A DNA stretch of 64,000 nt. It comes from Iris pallida. Its lineage: Eukaryota; Streptophyta; Magnoliopsida; Asparagales; Iridaceae. The stretch lies in assembly GCA_029216955.1 (NCBI GenBank), contig JANAVB010015600.1, positions 40,437,156 to 40,501,155 on the forward strand, read 5' to 3'. Below, in pieces: positions 11,100 through 24,642 of the stretch (its first letter is position 1; each line of letters starts with the position of its first letter). The notes under the pieces were generated by a model, which worked only from the letters and a program-made list of their open reading frames with translations, did no database searches and had not been told where the DNA came from. Position numbers and translations under genes: made by a program.

Positions 11100-11425
11100 C
11101 GGGCTTGGGGACATTCGGGCTTGGGGCGGGGGCGTCGGGGGCTGGGCGGCGGGCTTGGGGCGGGGGCGTCGGGGGCTGGGCGGCTGGCTTGGGGCGGAGG
11201 CGTCGGGCCTAGTCGACGGGCTTGGGGCGGGGGCGTCGGGGGCTGGGCGGCGGGCTTGGGGCGGGGGCGTCGGGGGCGTCGGGGGCTGGGCGGCGGGCTT
11301 GGGGCGGGGGCGTCGGGGGCTGGGCGGCGGGCTTGGGGCGGGGGCGTCGGGGGCTGGGCGGCGGGCTTGGGGTGGGGACGTCGGGGGCTGGGCGACGGGC
11401 TTTGGTCGGGGGCGGCGGGGGGCTT
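11100..11425. repeat. GC-rich minisatellite, 34-bp unit, about nine copies
   Basis: GGGCTTGGGG recurs at 11117, 11151, (TGGCTT 11185), 11218, 11252, 11295, 11329, 11363 and 11397, a spacing of 34 bases with one 33 and one 43. Overlapping Gly/Ala/Arg and Pro/Arg reading frames on both strands are by-products of this repeat. Confidence 0.9.
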
Positions 11426-11908
11426 TGCTTATCAAATTCATCTGAGTTTATATATTGGCTAAATAATGTGTTATCCATAATGGGTGTTATCCATTAGTTT
11501 GGTGGTGTTTGTATTAGTAAATGTGAATATGGAGTTTGGGTTCATGGTGTATATGTTCACTGTGTCAAGGACAGTACGAGTTCTTCATCTGCATAAGTCA
11601 GTATTTGGGTTCATGGTCTATACATCTAACTGTGATATACATATATATATGTGTGCTTTAGAGAGTGAGGAATGAAAGGCAGGCCTACCATGCCTATTAG
11701 CATGCAGGACGGCTTGGGGTGTAATGTGTGATTGTAGACATGGTAGAAATTATAGGTAATTAATGCTAGTGTGACTAGACTAAGGTAGTGCTTGCTAGAT
11801 AATAAGGAAACTCTAGTATCCTAACCAAGTTAATTTTAGACTAGATATTTAGGATATAGCTCTCATATCCTAGAAGTGGACTCTTGCAATTTAGAAATAG
11901 ATAGATTG
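11426..11908. other. CACTA-1 upstream sequence, nothing recognised
   Basis: Moderately AT-rich and non-coding; no repeat or gene found. Confidence 0.6.
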
Positions 11909-12536
11909 ACTCAGTTTGGTATCGGTATCGCCTATCGGTATCGGTATCGGTATCGGTATCGCACTATCGGTCAAGGTTCACAATATCGGTATCGGAATCG
12001 ATTTCGGACTGTTCCTATGAGTATTGGTATCGGCAATATCGGTAGTATCGGCGGTATCGTATCAGAGTATCGAACTTTGGTATCGGAAAACAAATAATTA
12101 TTAATAAATTATTTATATTTAAAAACATATATTTTATACATTTAGGCATAATTTTAAGTATTTCAGCGTTATTTCTTAGTAGTTTTGAAATTATATAAAA
12201 TAGTAGTCACCCTTACCGATTGGTTTTGCCGAATTGACCGGAACAAAGACCCCTATAGTCGGTATCTATCAATATTTGGTATCGGTCGGTATCGGATCGG
12301 AACATGCCAAACCGTATCGGTATCGGCCGTATCGGATCGGTATCGGCCGATACTTTAAACCATGCTATCGGTATCGAACTATCGGTATCGGTATCGGTAT
12401 CGCACTATCGGTATTGGTATCGCACTATCGGTATCGAACTATCGGTATCGAACTATCGGTATCGGTATAGGTATCGCACTATCGGTATCGGTATCGGTAT
12501 CGTACTATCGGTATCGAACTATTAGTAACAACTGTA
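11909..12536. repeat. Two TATCGG hexamer arrays
   Basis: Runs of TATCGG mixed with TATCGCAC and TATCGAAC at about 11917-12095 and 12242-12536, separated by AT-rich sequence. A 14-base palindrome GTATCGGCCGATAC lies at 12340-12353. They are just upstream of the transposase gene. Confidence 0.9.
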
Positions 12537-12648
12537 TTTAGATTTTTCTCTTCTCGAGCTAGAATACTAGCGGATCCACCAGTTACATGATTATATACTA
12601 ATTCTGTTTAGTTTGTCTTACTATACAGATTTTTATATCTAATCTGTG

Positions 12649-12945
12649 ATGGATTGTTATTTCGTTGATCGTACATGGATGTACAAACGACAACACGAGA
12701 GCAGAATAGGTGTGAGTGACGATTTTCAGGCAGGCGTGAAAGTGTTTCTTAAGTATGCCATGTGCAAAGCTCAGTTTATGGACGGTAACAAAATCAAGTG
12801 TCCATGTCGTAATTGTCGCAATAGACGTTACGAAGAAGTGGTGAGTGTAAGAGATCATTTGATCCGTAAGGGTTTCGTACGTGATTACGGCCTGTGGTCA
12901 TCGCAAGGTGAACTATATGCCGAAAGACTGGTTGTGAATGCTGCT
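12649..12945 (+). pseudogene. CACTA-1 transposase N-terminal (transposase-associated) domain
   Basis: From ATG 12649 the frame reads MDCYFVDRTWMY and then KIKCPCRNCRNRRY with the Cys-rich motif of the domain that precedes plant CACTA transposases, followed by VRDHLIRKGF. This part probably helps DNA binding. The GTG just upstream is ignored in favour of the ATG, which matches the family start. Homology leaves this frame between about 12905 and 12960 and continues in another frame, so a frameshift separates it from the catalytic part. Confidence 0.85.
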
Positions 12946-14965
12946 ACTTATGCTTTGATGATAATGCTGCAGCAGATTTTGTCGTCGATGACGACGAATG
13001 CTCCGTTGATTATGGAGACGTGCAGAACCTTGCACGAGATATGGTGTACGACGCGGCAGGGCCTAATTTTGATCCGGAGGATCCTAATTCCGAGGCGAAG
13101 GAGTTCTATGATATGTTTCAGGATGCTGAAACTTCTTTATATCCTGGTTGTGATTCACATTCCGTACTGTCAGTGACGATGCGGTTGTTGAACATAAAGT
13201 CCGATTTTAACTTGCCACAAACTTGCTATGATCGGATTACACAACTAATGAAGGAGGTGTTACCGAAGGAATCAAAAGAGCTTCCAAAAAACTTCTACAA
13301 GTCGAAGATGATGGTCCGACAACTGGGACTGGGGTACGACAAGATAGATTGTTGTCGCAACGGATGCATGTTGTATTACAAGGAGAACGAGGATGTAGAA
13401 AGTTGTCGCTTCTGTAATGCGGATCGTTACAAGAAAGTAAGGGGAAAAGGAAAGTCAACTAGAAAACGACGTCCTTACAAGTATATGCATTACTTGTCGA
13501 TCACAAAGCGCTTGCAGAGGATGTATATGTCTCAGAATACAGCAGAACACATGACGTGGCACAACGAAGAACGCACAAAGGACGATGGAGAATTGTCACA
13601 TCCTTCGGATGGAGAGGCGTGGAAATATTTCGATTTTTGCCATCCAGATTTTGCTGCAGAGCCCAGAAATGTATGCATGGGGCTATGTTCTGATGGATTC
13701 GCCCCTTTCGGGCAGTCGGAATCTCAATACTCCTGCTGGCTGGTCATTCTGACCCCTTACAATCTGCCACCATAGATGTGTATGAAGACTCCTTGTATGT
13801 TCTTGACAGCTATCATACCGGGTCCCAAAAGTCCGACGAAGAATATCGATATATATTTACAGCCGTTGGTGGATGAGCTGAAACAGCTGTGGGAGATCGG
13901 CGTCACGACGTATGATATTTCCAGGAAACAGAACTTTCAGATGAGAGCTTCACTGATGTGGACAATCAATGATTTTCCCGCATACAGTATGCTGTCGGGA
14001 TGGAGTACTCACGGCACCCTGTCTTGTCCGATATGCATGCAAAATAGTAAGGCGTTCCGCCTTAAGTATGGAGGAAAAACTTCTTTCTTTGATTTTCATC
14101 GTCAATTTCTGCCCGCGAGTCATCCTTGGAGAAAGAACAAGGACGCATTCAGAGCTGGAAAACAAGAATTTTCTCACCCGCCTGCCAGATTGTCGGGATA
14201 CGATATTTGGAAAGATGTAAAGGATTTCCCCACTGTAATGGAAGATCCATCGAACAATCGTGTCGATGGGTTCAGACAAACCCATAACTGGACCAAACAG
14301 AGTATCTTCTGGGACTTGCCTTATTGGAAAGATAATCTTATAAGGCATAATCTTGATGTTATGCATATCGAAAAGAATGTGTTCGATAATGTCTTCAATA
14401 CCGTCATGGACATTAAAGGAAAGACGAAGGACAATCCAAAAGCAAGACAAGACATTGCCGAGATTTGCAAGCGTCCTTATCTGAACTTGATACAAAGGGG
14501 AGCTACTGGACAATTAAGTAAGCCGATAGCACAATACACATTGAGCAAGGAAGATAGATTAATAATCTGCAAGTGGGTATCTACTTTAAGATTTTTCGAC
14601 GGCTATGTGTCGAATTTGTCTAGATGCGTTGACCTCAATGAACGCAAGCTAACGGGAGTGAAGAGTCATGACTGCCACGTGTTTATGGAAAGATTACTGT
14701 CCATTGCTTTGAAAGAGTTGTTGCCTTCTGCTGTATGGGTTCCGTTGGCCGAACCATCAATATTTTTTAGGGATATTTATTCAACTAAGTTGACTGTGCA
14801 ACACATGGTTGAACTTGAGGAGAAGATTATCTTAACAATTTGCAAGTTGGAGAAAATATTTCCTTCTGGCTTCTTCGACAGCATGGAGCATCTACCGATT
14901 CATCTAGCATACGAAGCCCGTGTCGGTGCATCTGTTCATTATCGATGGATGTACCCATTTGAAAG
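12946..14965 (+). pseudogene. CACTA-1 transposase catalytic region (TNPD-like), amber stop
   Basis: Main En/Spm-type transposase (Transposase_21 type), which cuts and joins element ends. The frame carries VQNLARDMVYDAAGPNFDP, a Cys segment (CCRNGCMLYYKE...CRFCNADRYK), the YLSITKRLQRMY region and, after the break, GPKSPTKNIDIYLQPLV, MLSGWSTHGTLSCPIC and NLDVMHIEKNVFDN, a hallmark containing a probable catalytic Asp. A TAG at 13773-13775 interrupts the frame at the very conserved NLPP/MCMK position. The segment ends in PFER at a GT donor (14966); an 85-base intron with TTTCTAG acceptor leads to YLHHLKKKVGNKAH at 15051. Length and order match the family. Confidence 0.9.
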
Positions 14966-15050
14966 GTACATACAAATCGATATAATTTAAGCTGAATTTC
15001 CATTTATTTTAAAATTCTTTCTTAATTCTCAAGATAATTTGTCTTTCTAG

Positions 15051-16489
15051 ATACCTACACCATCTAAAGAAGAAAGTTGGCAACAAAGCTCATATAGAGG
15101 CTTCGATATGCGAAGCATATCTTATCAAAGAGGTTTCAAACTTCTGCTCCATTTATTTCGATACTTATGTTCAAACAAATTGAAATAGACCTCAAAGGAA
15201 TGACGAGGACGTTGAGGATGGAGGAAGATTCAATGTAAGGGGCAAGCTTGTTGGGGCTAGTAAAAAACGGTGGTTGACAGACGACGAGTATGATGTCGCT
15301 CACCGATATGTCTTGTTAAACTGTGACATACAAGAAGTGAGAGATTTGGAGAAGTAAGTCAGTACACTTGCACTCGTTATAATCTCGAATTTGATGAAGT
15401 AAGTGACTACACTTATATATTCTTATTTTCTCTAATAGTGTATTTAGAGATGAAATCAAAATGAGGAGACCCGATATTACCGATGAGGGACTTCAAAGAG
15501 AGGTTGATTGTACATTTTCATCATGGTTTCACAAATACGTAAGTAACTGTGATTAAAATTGAGATTATTAATATATAATCTGAAACATTTAAATTATAAA
15601 TATTTGTTTACAGGTTTTATTGCCTGAAACAACACTCAGTCATGAGAGTGTTTGTTATCTAGCACTGGGACCGAAGAAGCAAATAAAGACTTGGCCAGGC
15701 TATGTCGTTATTGGCTTCAGGTTTAAGTCAACTCAGAATGCTATAAATGTCGAATTTATCAATGACGGCATCAATACCAAGGATTCCGGTGTTTGCATAA
15801 GAGGTACCGTCTATGACGACGAACCGGACTTTGACTATTATGGAGTGCTTCGGGATATTGTAGATTTACAATATACTGGCCCATATGATATGCATATTGT
15901 GATGTTCAAATGTGAGTGGTTCGATAAGACACCAAATATCGGTTGGAGAATCGATGAACAATTTGGATTCGTCGATATAAATCATCGCAGGAGGTATAGA
16001 GGGTCCGATACATTTGCGATAGCAAATCAGGCTGTTCAAGTCTACTATACAAGCTACCCAAGGCGTCGTAGAGATCAATTTGACTGGTGGGCAGTATACA
16101 AGATTAAATCTAGAAATACATTCAACATTGGAGACCCAGCATACCAAGAGGACCAGATCGAAAAGTCTCAATACTTGGGACAACACTCAGATACAATGGA
16201 TGTTGAAGATATTGTTGAGAAAAATAGAGGGGAGGAAGAGGTTGATACACAAGACTTAGCTGTCAACCAGGGGAGAAAGAGGCATCTTGTCCCAAATTTT
16301 GAGGCAGAAGAAGAAAAAGAAGAAGAAGACGAAGAAGAAGAAGAAGAAGAAGAAGAAGAAGAAGAAGAATTTGATGGGGATGAGGATACAGATGAAATCG
16401 ACGATGAAGATAAGGATGAGGATGAGGATGAGGATGAGGAGGATGATGATGAAGACGAGGCCGAGGATGAGAACGAAGACGATGATTAG
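15051..16489 (+). pseudogene. CACTA-1 transposase C-terminal exons (DUF4218/DUF4216 type)
   Basis: Exons 15051-15353, 15439-15538 and 15614-16489 join in frame across introns with GT...AG borders (15354-15438 and 15539-15613). The first contains YLHHLKKKVGNKAHIEASI (DUF4218 end) and an in-frame TGA at 15181-15183. The last carries the DUF4216 region (GYVVIGFRFKSTQNA, WFDKTPNIGWRID, DINHRRRY, QFDWWAVYKIK) and a long Asp/Glu tail encoded by GAA/GAT repeats. These C-terminal domains accompany plant CACTA transposases; their biochemical role is not known to me. The opposite-frame Lys-rich reading over 16287-16511 is a by-product of the GAA repeat. Confidence 0.85.
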
Positions 16490-16735
16490 GTTAAATATTG
16501 TTGTATATTAAAAATACTTCCAATTACGTGAATTAAGTTTGACCTCATAAAAGCAATTACGCGAATTCATGTTTTTTTCATTCGATTATTTACTTATTGC
16601 AGATGGCACTCCTAGTCTTTTTCGTCGCGGCGGCACTCGTCTCCCTACTGGTGGTATGTATATTTTAGTTTAGTTTTTTATATCCATTTACACTTTTATA
16701 TTGTTAATTATGTTTATATGTTCTATTTACAGGTC

Positions 16736-18694
16736 ATGATGGCTGGCCATGGTCGTGGTGCTGGTCGTGGTGGTGGTGGTGGTGGTGGTAGTGCGGGTCG
16801 TGGTCGTGGTTGTACTGGTGCTGGTGGTCGTGGTCGCATTCAAAGTTCCCGGAATGTGACCCCATCGAGCGAGCCCGACCCGGAGAGTACCCCGGGCACA
16901 GACGCATCCCGTCCTCGATCGACCACTTCATCGAGGCATCAGTCCGGATCTGCTAGCGGATCCGATCCGCTATCGGAACCACCAGCAGCGGATCCACCAG
17001 AAGATGCCCCAGTTACTGCACAGTGGGCCCCGGAGTACCCCCATACTCGGTTCCATCCGGTTACTGGGGAGTACATACGCGGACCCGCGGATCCTCCGAC
17101 GGCACCAGAGAGGCCGAGAGGCGAGTTCCGACGAGAGCTATGGCCCGTGGGGACCTCGTAAGTAAATTTAAGTTAATTTATTAAATTTCTTTCATTTATT
17201 CAAGTTAATAATCCATTCGTTTCTTCTTTGTAGGTTTTTTCCGTTTAATGTTGGCAGGGCCCTTGGAGAAATTATCAGGGCTAACTTCCACGGTCCCTAC
17301 TTCAACTTTTCGTCGGTGCCCCCAAACGTGCAGTACGTCTGGCTCGACGAGTTGAGGGTATATATCTATATCTTTTGGTTAAGTCTATGTGATTCTTTAA
17401 TCAACTATTTTTTAAATTACATGATAATTGATTTTCTGTGTTAGACAACGTACTGGTGGCCCCCCCATCGCGAGGAGGGGATCCGCAGGACCTACAGAAG
17501 CGCTTGCTCGAAGAAGATACGGGATATGATTTATGACCTAAAAATGGGGCATACGAGGCCGAATTGGATCCGGCAGGAGTATTATGAGGACCTCTTAGGC
17601 ATGATGGATACCCCTGCGTACAAGAAGAAATCGGAGAAGGCGAAGGTGAACCGATCTGCCGCGGGCCTTTATACGGGGGGATCAAGGTCCCACGCAGCGA
17701 CACTTGCAGATCTGGTGAGCAACCGTAAATTTATTTCACTATCGAATTAGGTATTATTAATTAAAGGAGTTAATTAGTTTCTACAGAAATTTTGTATGTA
17801 GGCCCAACGGGCGGTGAAGGAGGGAAGGATGCCAGAATCGGTCACCATACACGACGTGTTCCAGCATATGCACAAAAGACGGAAGGACGGGAGCTTCGTC
17901 AACGAGAGGGCCAAGGAGACTGATGTAAGTACTTATGTTTATGAGATTAACATTAGAATTAAAAGTATTCGGACTATAACTTAGGTAAACTTAGGATTCA
18001 CACTTAACTTAGTGAAACATAGGATTTAGATTACAACTTAGGTAAATCTTATAATATAAACACATTCATTTGATAGGCTGCGTATCGTGAGGCCCTTAGT
18101 CGGGCTCAGTTAACTGACACCGAGGATATCGGTGAAATGACGCCCTTCCGGACGCCCTCTTCTTTGGTCGCTCGGAACGACTTGTTCGTAGATACCGTCG
18201 GCGGCTTTAAGAAAGGGTTCATGTACGGAGTCGGATCCCTAGGGCCATTGCATATGGCGACGCAGAGATTTCCACCGACACCGCCTCCTCCCGTGGCCCG
18301 GGCAGACGATGATGTTAGGTCGCAGCTTACGCAGCTGCACGAGGCGGTGTCGTCCTTACGGAAGCAATTTGCCACGTACTTTCTGCCTGCGTCTGCTGCT
18401 GCCGGTCCGTCTGCTGCTGTCGGTACGTCTGCTGATGGTGCTCGTCCGTCTTCTACTGGTCCGTCGACTGCAGGTGTCGGTCCGTCTTCCGTGGGCCATC
18501 TTTCTTTCAACCCTGATCCCCCTGTGGTACCGCCTACGACTGTGACGGTACTCCTGGATCTCATGTCCGCAGAGCAGCTACGCCGACTTTCGAGCAGTAT
18601 CTACGACGCCTTGCCTCCGTACCTTGTGGAGGAGTATATTCATCGGTCGCATACGGGATTACCACCAACGGACAATCGACCTCCTCCTTCTTAA
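16736..18694 (+). CDS. CACTA-1 second gene (TNPA-like, plant transposase family), apparently intact
   Basis: Five exons by my reading: 16736-17157, 17234-17357, 17445-17714, 17802-17924 and 18077-18694, all with GT...AG introns and kept phase, giving 518 aa without a stop. The N-terminus is Gly/Arg-rich then Ser/Pro-rich; exons 2-4 carry the Ptta/En/Spm plant transposase domain (NVGRALGEIIRANF, YWWPPHREEGIRR, YKKKSEKAKVNRSAAG, ATLADL); exon 5 has GVGSLGPLHM, a short coiled-coil-like LTQLHEAVSSLRKQF and a Pro/Ser-rich tail. In En/Spm the equivalent protein binds subterminal motifs and cooperates with the transposase. An upstream small exon around 16603-16650 may belong to the leader. Intactness next to a broken transposase is notable. 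Confidence 0.8.
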
Positions 18695-19020
18695 AATATT
18701 GTATTAAGAAAATTTGGATTATTTGTGAGAGCTTTGAACAAATTGTGCTATAATCGGCTTATAGCACCGAATATTATGTTACTCTTTAGGATAATTGATA
18801 TTTATTTTCTATTAATTTGGTTTGGTCTGTGATTCTTGGATAATTGGTGTGCATTAAATTCGTATGTGCATATTTGGTCTATGTGATTCTTGGATAATTG
18901 GTGTGCATTATATATTTGGTATGTGTGATTGTTGGATAATTGGTGTGCATTATATATTGGTTTGGTTTATGCATATATTTGTGAACAGGGAAAGTGCTGT
19001 AATTTTTTTCCCAAAAAACT
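18695..19020. other. 3' flank of CACTA-1 second gene
   Basis: AT-rich, non-coding, with three tandem-like copies of GATTCTTGGATAATTGGTGTGCATTA-type sequence (about 18830-18960). Probably 3' UTR. Confidence 0.6.
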
Positions 19021-19824
19021 CAGTCAGCGACGGACTAGTGACCGTTTAGCGACGGATAATCCCAGTTGCCGACGGTTTGTCGACGGATTAGCCGTCGCTA
19101 TCTGGAGTTTTTAAAGTGTTCCAGGTAGCGACGGATGATCGACGGATTATCCGTCAGCAAGGTTCTGGTGGTATAAACTTCGACGGAATAGCGACGGCCT
19201 ATCCGTCGCCAGGGCGACTGATAATCAGCCGCTAAGCAGTCGCTCGATCTAGCGACTGCTTAGCGACGGACAATCCGTCGACATGGTTCTGGAAATGCAT
19301 GACATTTCCAGAATCATGGCGACGGATAATCAGTCAGCAATCCGTCGCTGTGGCGACGTGGTCGCGACGGATTAGCGACTACTCTTCCGTCGCCATGGTG
19401 TTGGAAATGCCAAGCATTTCCAGAACCTGATCGACGGATAGTCCGTCAGAACGCCGTCGCTAATCCGTCGTTAGTTACCGACGAATACCGACGGATTAGC
19501 GACGGAACGATACGATCTGATACACTGTTACGACGGGTTACCGACGAAATTTTACGTCGCTATTGTCTACACTGTTCAGTACTTAATAGTTGAAATGGAC
19601 GACAGTCCGTCGGAAATGCGTCGCTAATGCTTCGTATTGTGACGTCGACAATCCGTCGCTATTTCGTCATGTGATGACAACTTAGCGACGGACCGTTACT
19701 AGCGACGAGCTGATTGCCGACAGATTTTTTTGGCCAAAATCCGTCGGTTATCGGTCGCTAATAGTAATTACCGTCGGTTTAGCGACGGATGGGGCCGTCG
19801 CTAAAACGATAAATTTTGATAGTG
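19021..19824. repeat. CACTA-1 right subterminal repeats and terminus
   Basis: About 800 bases dense in GCGACGGA and TCCGTCGC in both orientations, ending CGTCGCTAAAACG and the terminal ATTTTGATAGTG. Longer duplications such as the GGTTCTGGAAATGC / CATTTCCAGAA segments near 19284 and 19400 occur inside. Far longer than the left array. Confidence 0.9.
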
Positions 19825-21789
19825 ACATGACTATAGGGTGTATACCTTCGTTATGGACTCTATTGTTTATTGCAGCTATGCTTACTGGCGTGGCAAAATT
19901 CTGACAACATAATTTCAAGAAGACGTGTATGGTATCAGATTTTATCTTAAATGGGTTCATTTCTTTTAACAGTTGATGAAGAATAGATTTTATCATTATT
20001 TTTTTCTTGCCATTATTTCTTGTATTACCATTTTTTTGTAAAAAAAATAAAACTGTCCTGATTACATCAATCACCTGTCTCGTATCTAATTCTGTCAGCT
20101 ATACTTTGAAACCCTTGCATCTCCGTATCTTTTTACCTTCGAAAGGTCGAGGAAGTAATGTAAATCACCTAACTTGGAAAAGACTTGATTTGTTATCTTG
20201 TGATAATCTTGCTAGGGGTATAATATGATGAACCTTGATATAGGTTTGGGATAGAGATGCGACTGAATTTGAGGATGAAATCAAGAGAGTTATATTATTA
20301 ATTTAGGAACAATCATACTTAGAGAAATCTTTTGGGTATGAATAATTCATAGATGTATTTCATAACTGATGAGGATATTCGAGGTCAACTTAGTTTCGAG
20401 AACTTGGATAAATTTTGGTTATTGATTCTTGAGACGTTACACTTTAAGGCTATGATGTTAAATTTAGAAATTTAGTAATAGAGAAGAGATTTTAACTATA
20501 TGCAATGATGATACGAAATTGAATAAGATATTGTAAGAAATGGCTAGAAACAGAAAGAACGCAAGAATTTTGAGTTATATAAAATACAGAGATTTTATGA
20601 AAATTTTAAATTTCAGGAGAATAATATTGAAGGTGTACGTTGAAAAAAATATGAAGGTTGAATTTATAATGAAGAATAAATTTTGTAAGGCCTAGTAGGT
20701 TTAGATTTAAATAATACAAGGAGAGTAAATTGAATAAGTTCAAGGATTACATAAAACTTGATTTAGAGGCTTCGGATCCAATTCAGGACAAGGTGGAAGA
20801 ATTTAGATTTATGATGATTAAGTGGTCAGTTTTGATTCCTAGTAAGAAGGGTATGCTTGAATAATGTTTCAGAACTTAAAAATTAGCCTCTGGTGATCAT
20901 GGCAAGGTCAAATATTTATGAGGAAATGATATAATTTTGATGGTAGTCATACAAAGGTTGATTTTTATATTGGGACTTGTGAGATAAAAATATGATTGGC
21001 AAATGATAAACTTGATAGTATCATAGAGAGATGATTAACTTGACTTTCCTATGAAATCATTTCTCTTGTTTTCCTTTTAAAAGGAAAATTTGACTTTTTC
21101 CATATCTTTGAATCACCCTTTAAATGTTTTCAATATCATTAAATCCTAGCTCCCTTAATCATGACCAATCAACTTTGATCATCTTTTCTTATCATATTAA
21201 TATCTTGGGTCGTACACAATTAAATTAAATTTAATTGTGACCTGAATCTCCATCCTTGTATGCTCTTGCTCAGACTTCGATGACCTTGTCCTCCATATTG
21301 CCCAAATCTTGATTACCCAGAATTGATCAACTTAGATCGTATCAAGACTAAATTTTCTTAATATATAGTGATTGGATTTCAATGCTATTGACTTTCGTTC
21401 TTTAAACTTTTGGTTTTGATTTTTCTTTAAATAGTACCCCTTTATAGATAATTACTAGTTATCCTTATTTTATTTTTGATAATTACCAGTTTTTATATAG
21501 GATGGTAGACTGTCTTACAGCCTTGATGATTTGTTGTTTCTATAACTTTTTCAATTTAGCACCCCAGATTGCTTGTATGTTTTGATACCCTATGACCGTT
21601 TTGGTTTAGCATGACTAGTATACCTAGATGAGACTTTCAACTGCCACCGTATGTCATGACCTTGTATGTCATTCTTTTAAATTATATGATTTAAGTAAGT
21701 TCTGAGACCATGATTGTTGAGGACGAGACTCTACAAGAAGTACGACCATCTTAATTTCGAGGATGAAATTCTTCTAAGGAGGGTAGACT
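19825..21789 (+). other. Internal sequence of element A, non-coding, ending in purine tract
   Basis: Begins with ACA (19825-19827), the right CACTA-1 target copy. About 1.96 kb with stops in all frames and no protein similarity I can recognise. The end has TTTCGAGGATGAAATTC and the purine tract AAGGAGGGTAGAC (21776-21788) directly before the 3' LTR, as in Tekay/Del-like gypsy elements and in element D. Confidence 0.75.
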
Positions 21790-23189
21790 TGTAACACCCA
21801 CTTTTCTAAAATGAGGGTAATTTTGAAATTTTATTAATTAAATATGTGCTATTTATTTAGTTGAGACTTGACCTAAAATCTTAGCCTAATCTAGATTAGC
21901 CTTGAGCATAGAGTCTTGATTAGGATAACCTAGTAAATGACAAGATTAACAATTTCTAGATATTTCTAAGTAGAATATTTTCTCCTTACGAAATTTATAG
22001 AAAGAAAGACTTAGGACTAAATTGAACCAATAGGAGGACTTAAAATTTGGTGGAGAAGCCTTAGCCATCCATCTACATCTAAACCTACTATAGGTAGGTT
22101 AGCCTCATTTTATTTTCATTTCATTCCATCTTGCCTCTTTTCCTTCACAAAGTGTTCTTTCCCAAATTAGAGAGCTTTCCTCTTTGATTTGATCTCCAAA
22201 TCCTTACATCCCTCCACCAAAACTTCCATCCAACCTTCTTATAATACCAAGGGAGGGTGCTAACAAAGATTTAGAGCAAAGTGCAAGAAGGAGTGTCCTT
22301 TTTGGAAGATCTTCGTGTCGGAGCCGTGTCCTTGGGAGTATCATTGGGATTCCACTCCCAATAGGTAAAACCAACCCTCTAAATTGATTTTCTAGGCATA
22401 TTAGTTAGTTTTGAATCCATAGGATCCACCCCCATGCATGTACCCCATTTAGATTCAAATTTGAGGTCATTTGGAGCTCTCTTGAGGATTTTAGATATGT
22501 GTCTTGTGTCCTACTTGATAGATCCCAAATTAGGACACCCCATGTGTATGTATGTATGATAATAGTTTAAATAGATATTTAAATTCAGTTTTAGAATGAT
22601 TAGAGAGTGGATTGATCTTAGTTAGGATGGTTAGAATAAGTTTCATTTGGATACCTATGTTGGTATCCAAGTATCTTGGCCTACATGTGTTTCTTTTGTC
22701 CAAAACAACTCAAATTCGTCATAATATTAATCCACGTTTTTATTAACCAAAGCAACTTAGAAATGTCATAACTTTTAGCTTAGAACTCCGATTAATCGCC
22801 CATTTTTTAAAAAGAACCGTATCGAAGTTAGCTTTCCAAATATATATTTTAATAAGCCAAATTCGTTTTCAAACTTTCTGTAAAATTAATTGAGTGTCAG
22901 CTGTACGAAAGACAAACGCATTTCGGTGTTTTCGCGATTCCGGAAGCTTCCGGACACGAAAATGCGATACGTTTGAAGTTTCGGAAAGCTAACACGAAGG
23001 GCTACAACATACTTTAATTTAGAATTGAGTAGAGGCCCAATTGGTACAGTATTGGTTTTATGTAGAAGAGTGACTATACGACATAGGCATTTTGTGTAAC
23101 CTGTGAGCCAATGTAGTATGGATATTAAATGAACGTAGAGTATGTAAGGCATGATATTTCAGATGAAAGAAATGATATATATCCTCTTT

Positions 23190-24297
<1,108 letters not shown>

Positions 24298-24509
24298 ATG
24301 TGCCTTTATATAATATATAGCTTTCTATATATATCTATGTATATGAATATGTGAATGTGAATAATATATATACATTATATGACTAAGTTTGTGTGCTTTG
24401 TTAGCTTATGGTTTAGTTTTGTGCTTGGTTTAGCAAGTGACTTAGGCTATGAGTTAGTAGCTATCTTGGATACTTGATTTGCATATACTTAGTTTGTTTA
24501 GACCTATAA

Positions 24510-24642
24510 TTGACTAATCTAGACTAGTTGACCATTGTTGACCCAACCCTAGCTAGTTTGACCACAGTTGACTAGAGTTGACCTAGTTTGACTTTATAGT
24601 TGACCAGAGTTGACCAAGAGTTGACTTTGACCTAGATTGACT
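24510..24642 (+). promoter_or_regulatory. TTGACY (W-box type) cluster in element A LTR
   Basis: Twelve TTGACC/TTGACT in 133 bases, all on the LTR sense strand. TTGACY is the core recognised by plant WRKY factors. The matching part of element D LTRs has a larger cluster. Factor binding is inferred. Confidence 0.55.

Larger units (their letters stand above)
10527..19824 (+). mobile_element. CACTA-1, En/Spm-type DNA transposon, 9298 bp
   Basis: Ends CACTACCAAAAT (10527) and ATTTTGATAGTG (19824) are inverted repeats of the CACTA type, flanked by the 3-bp duplication ACA (10524-10526, 19825-19827). Subterminal regions at both ends are packed with GCGACGG and its complement. Inside are a TNPD-like transposase gene (12649-16489) and a second gene (16736-18694), the usual plant CACTA pair in the same orientation. 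The transposase has a frameshift and two in-frame stops, so this copy is not autonomous; the second gene is open after splicing. Confidence 0.95.

Noticed and set aside
10926..11497. Long Pro/Arg- and Gly/Ala-rich open frames on both strands
   Set aside because: They come from the 34-bp GC minisatellite and CT repeat; overlapping frames in all phases with no domain.
11909..12536. TATCGG arrays as a CRISPR-like array
   Set aside because: Repeats are 6-8 bases with no spacers, inside a plant CACTA transposon.
16287..16511. Lys/Met-rich open frame
   Set aside because: Out-of-frame reading of the GAA/GAT repeat that encodes the acidic tail of the CACTA-1 transposase.
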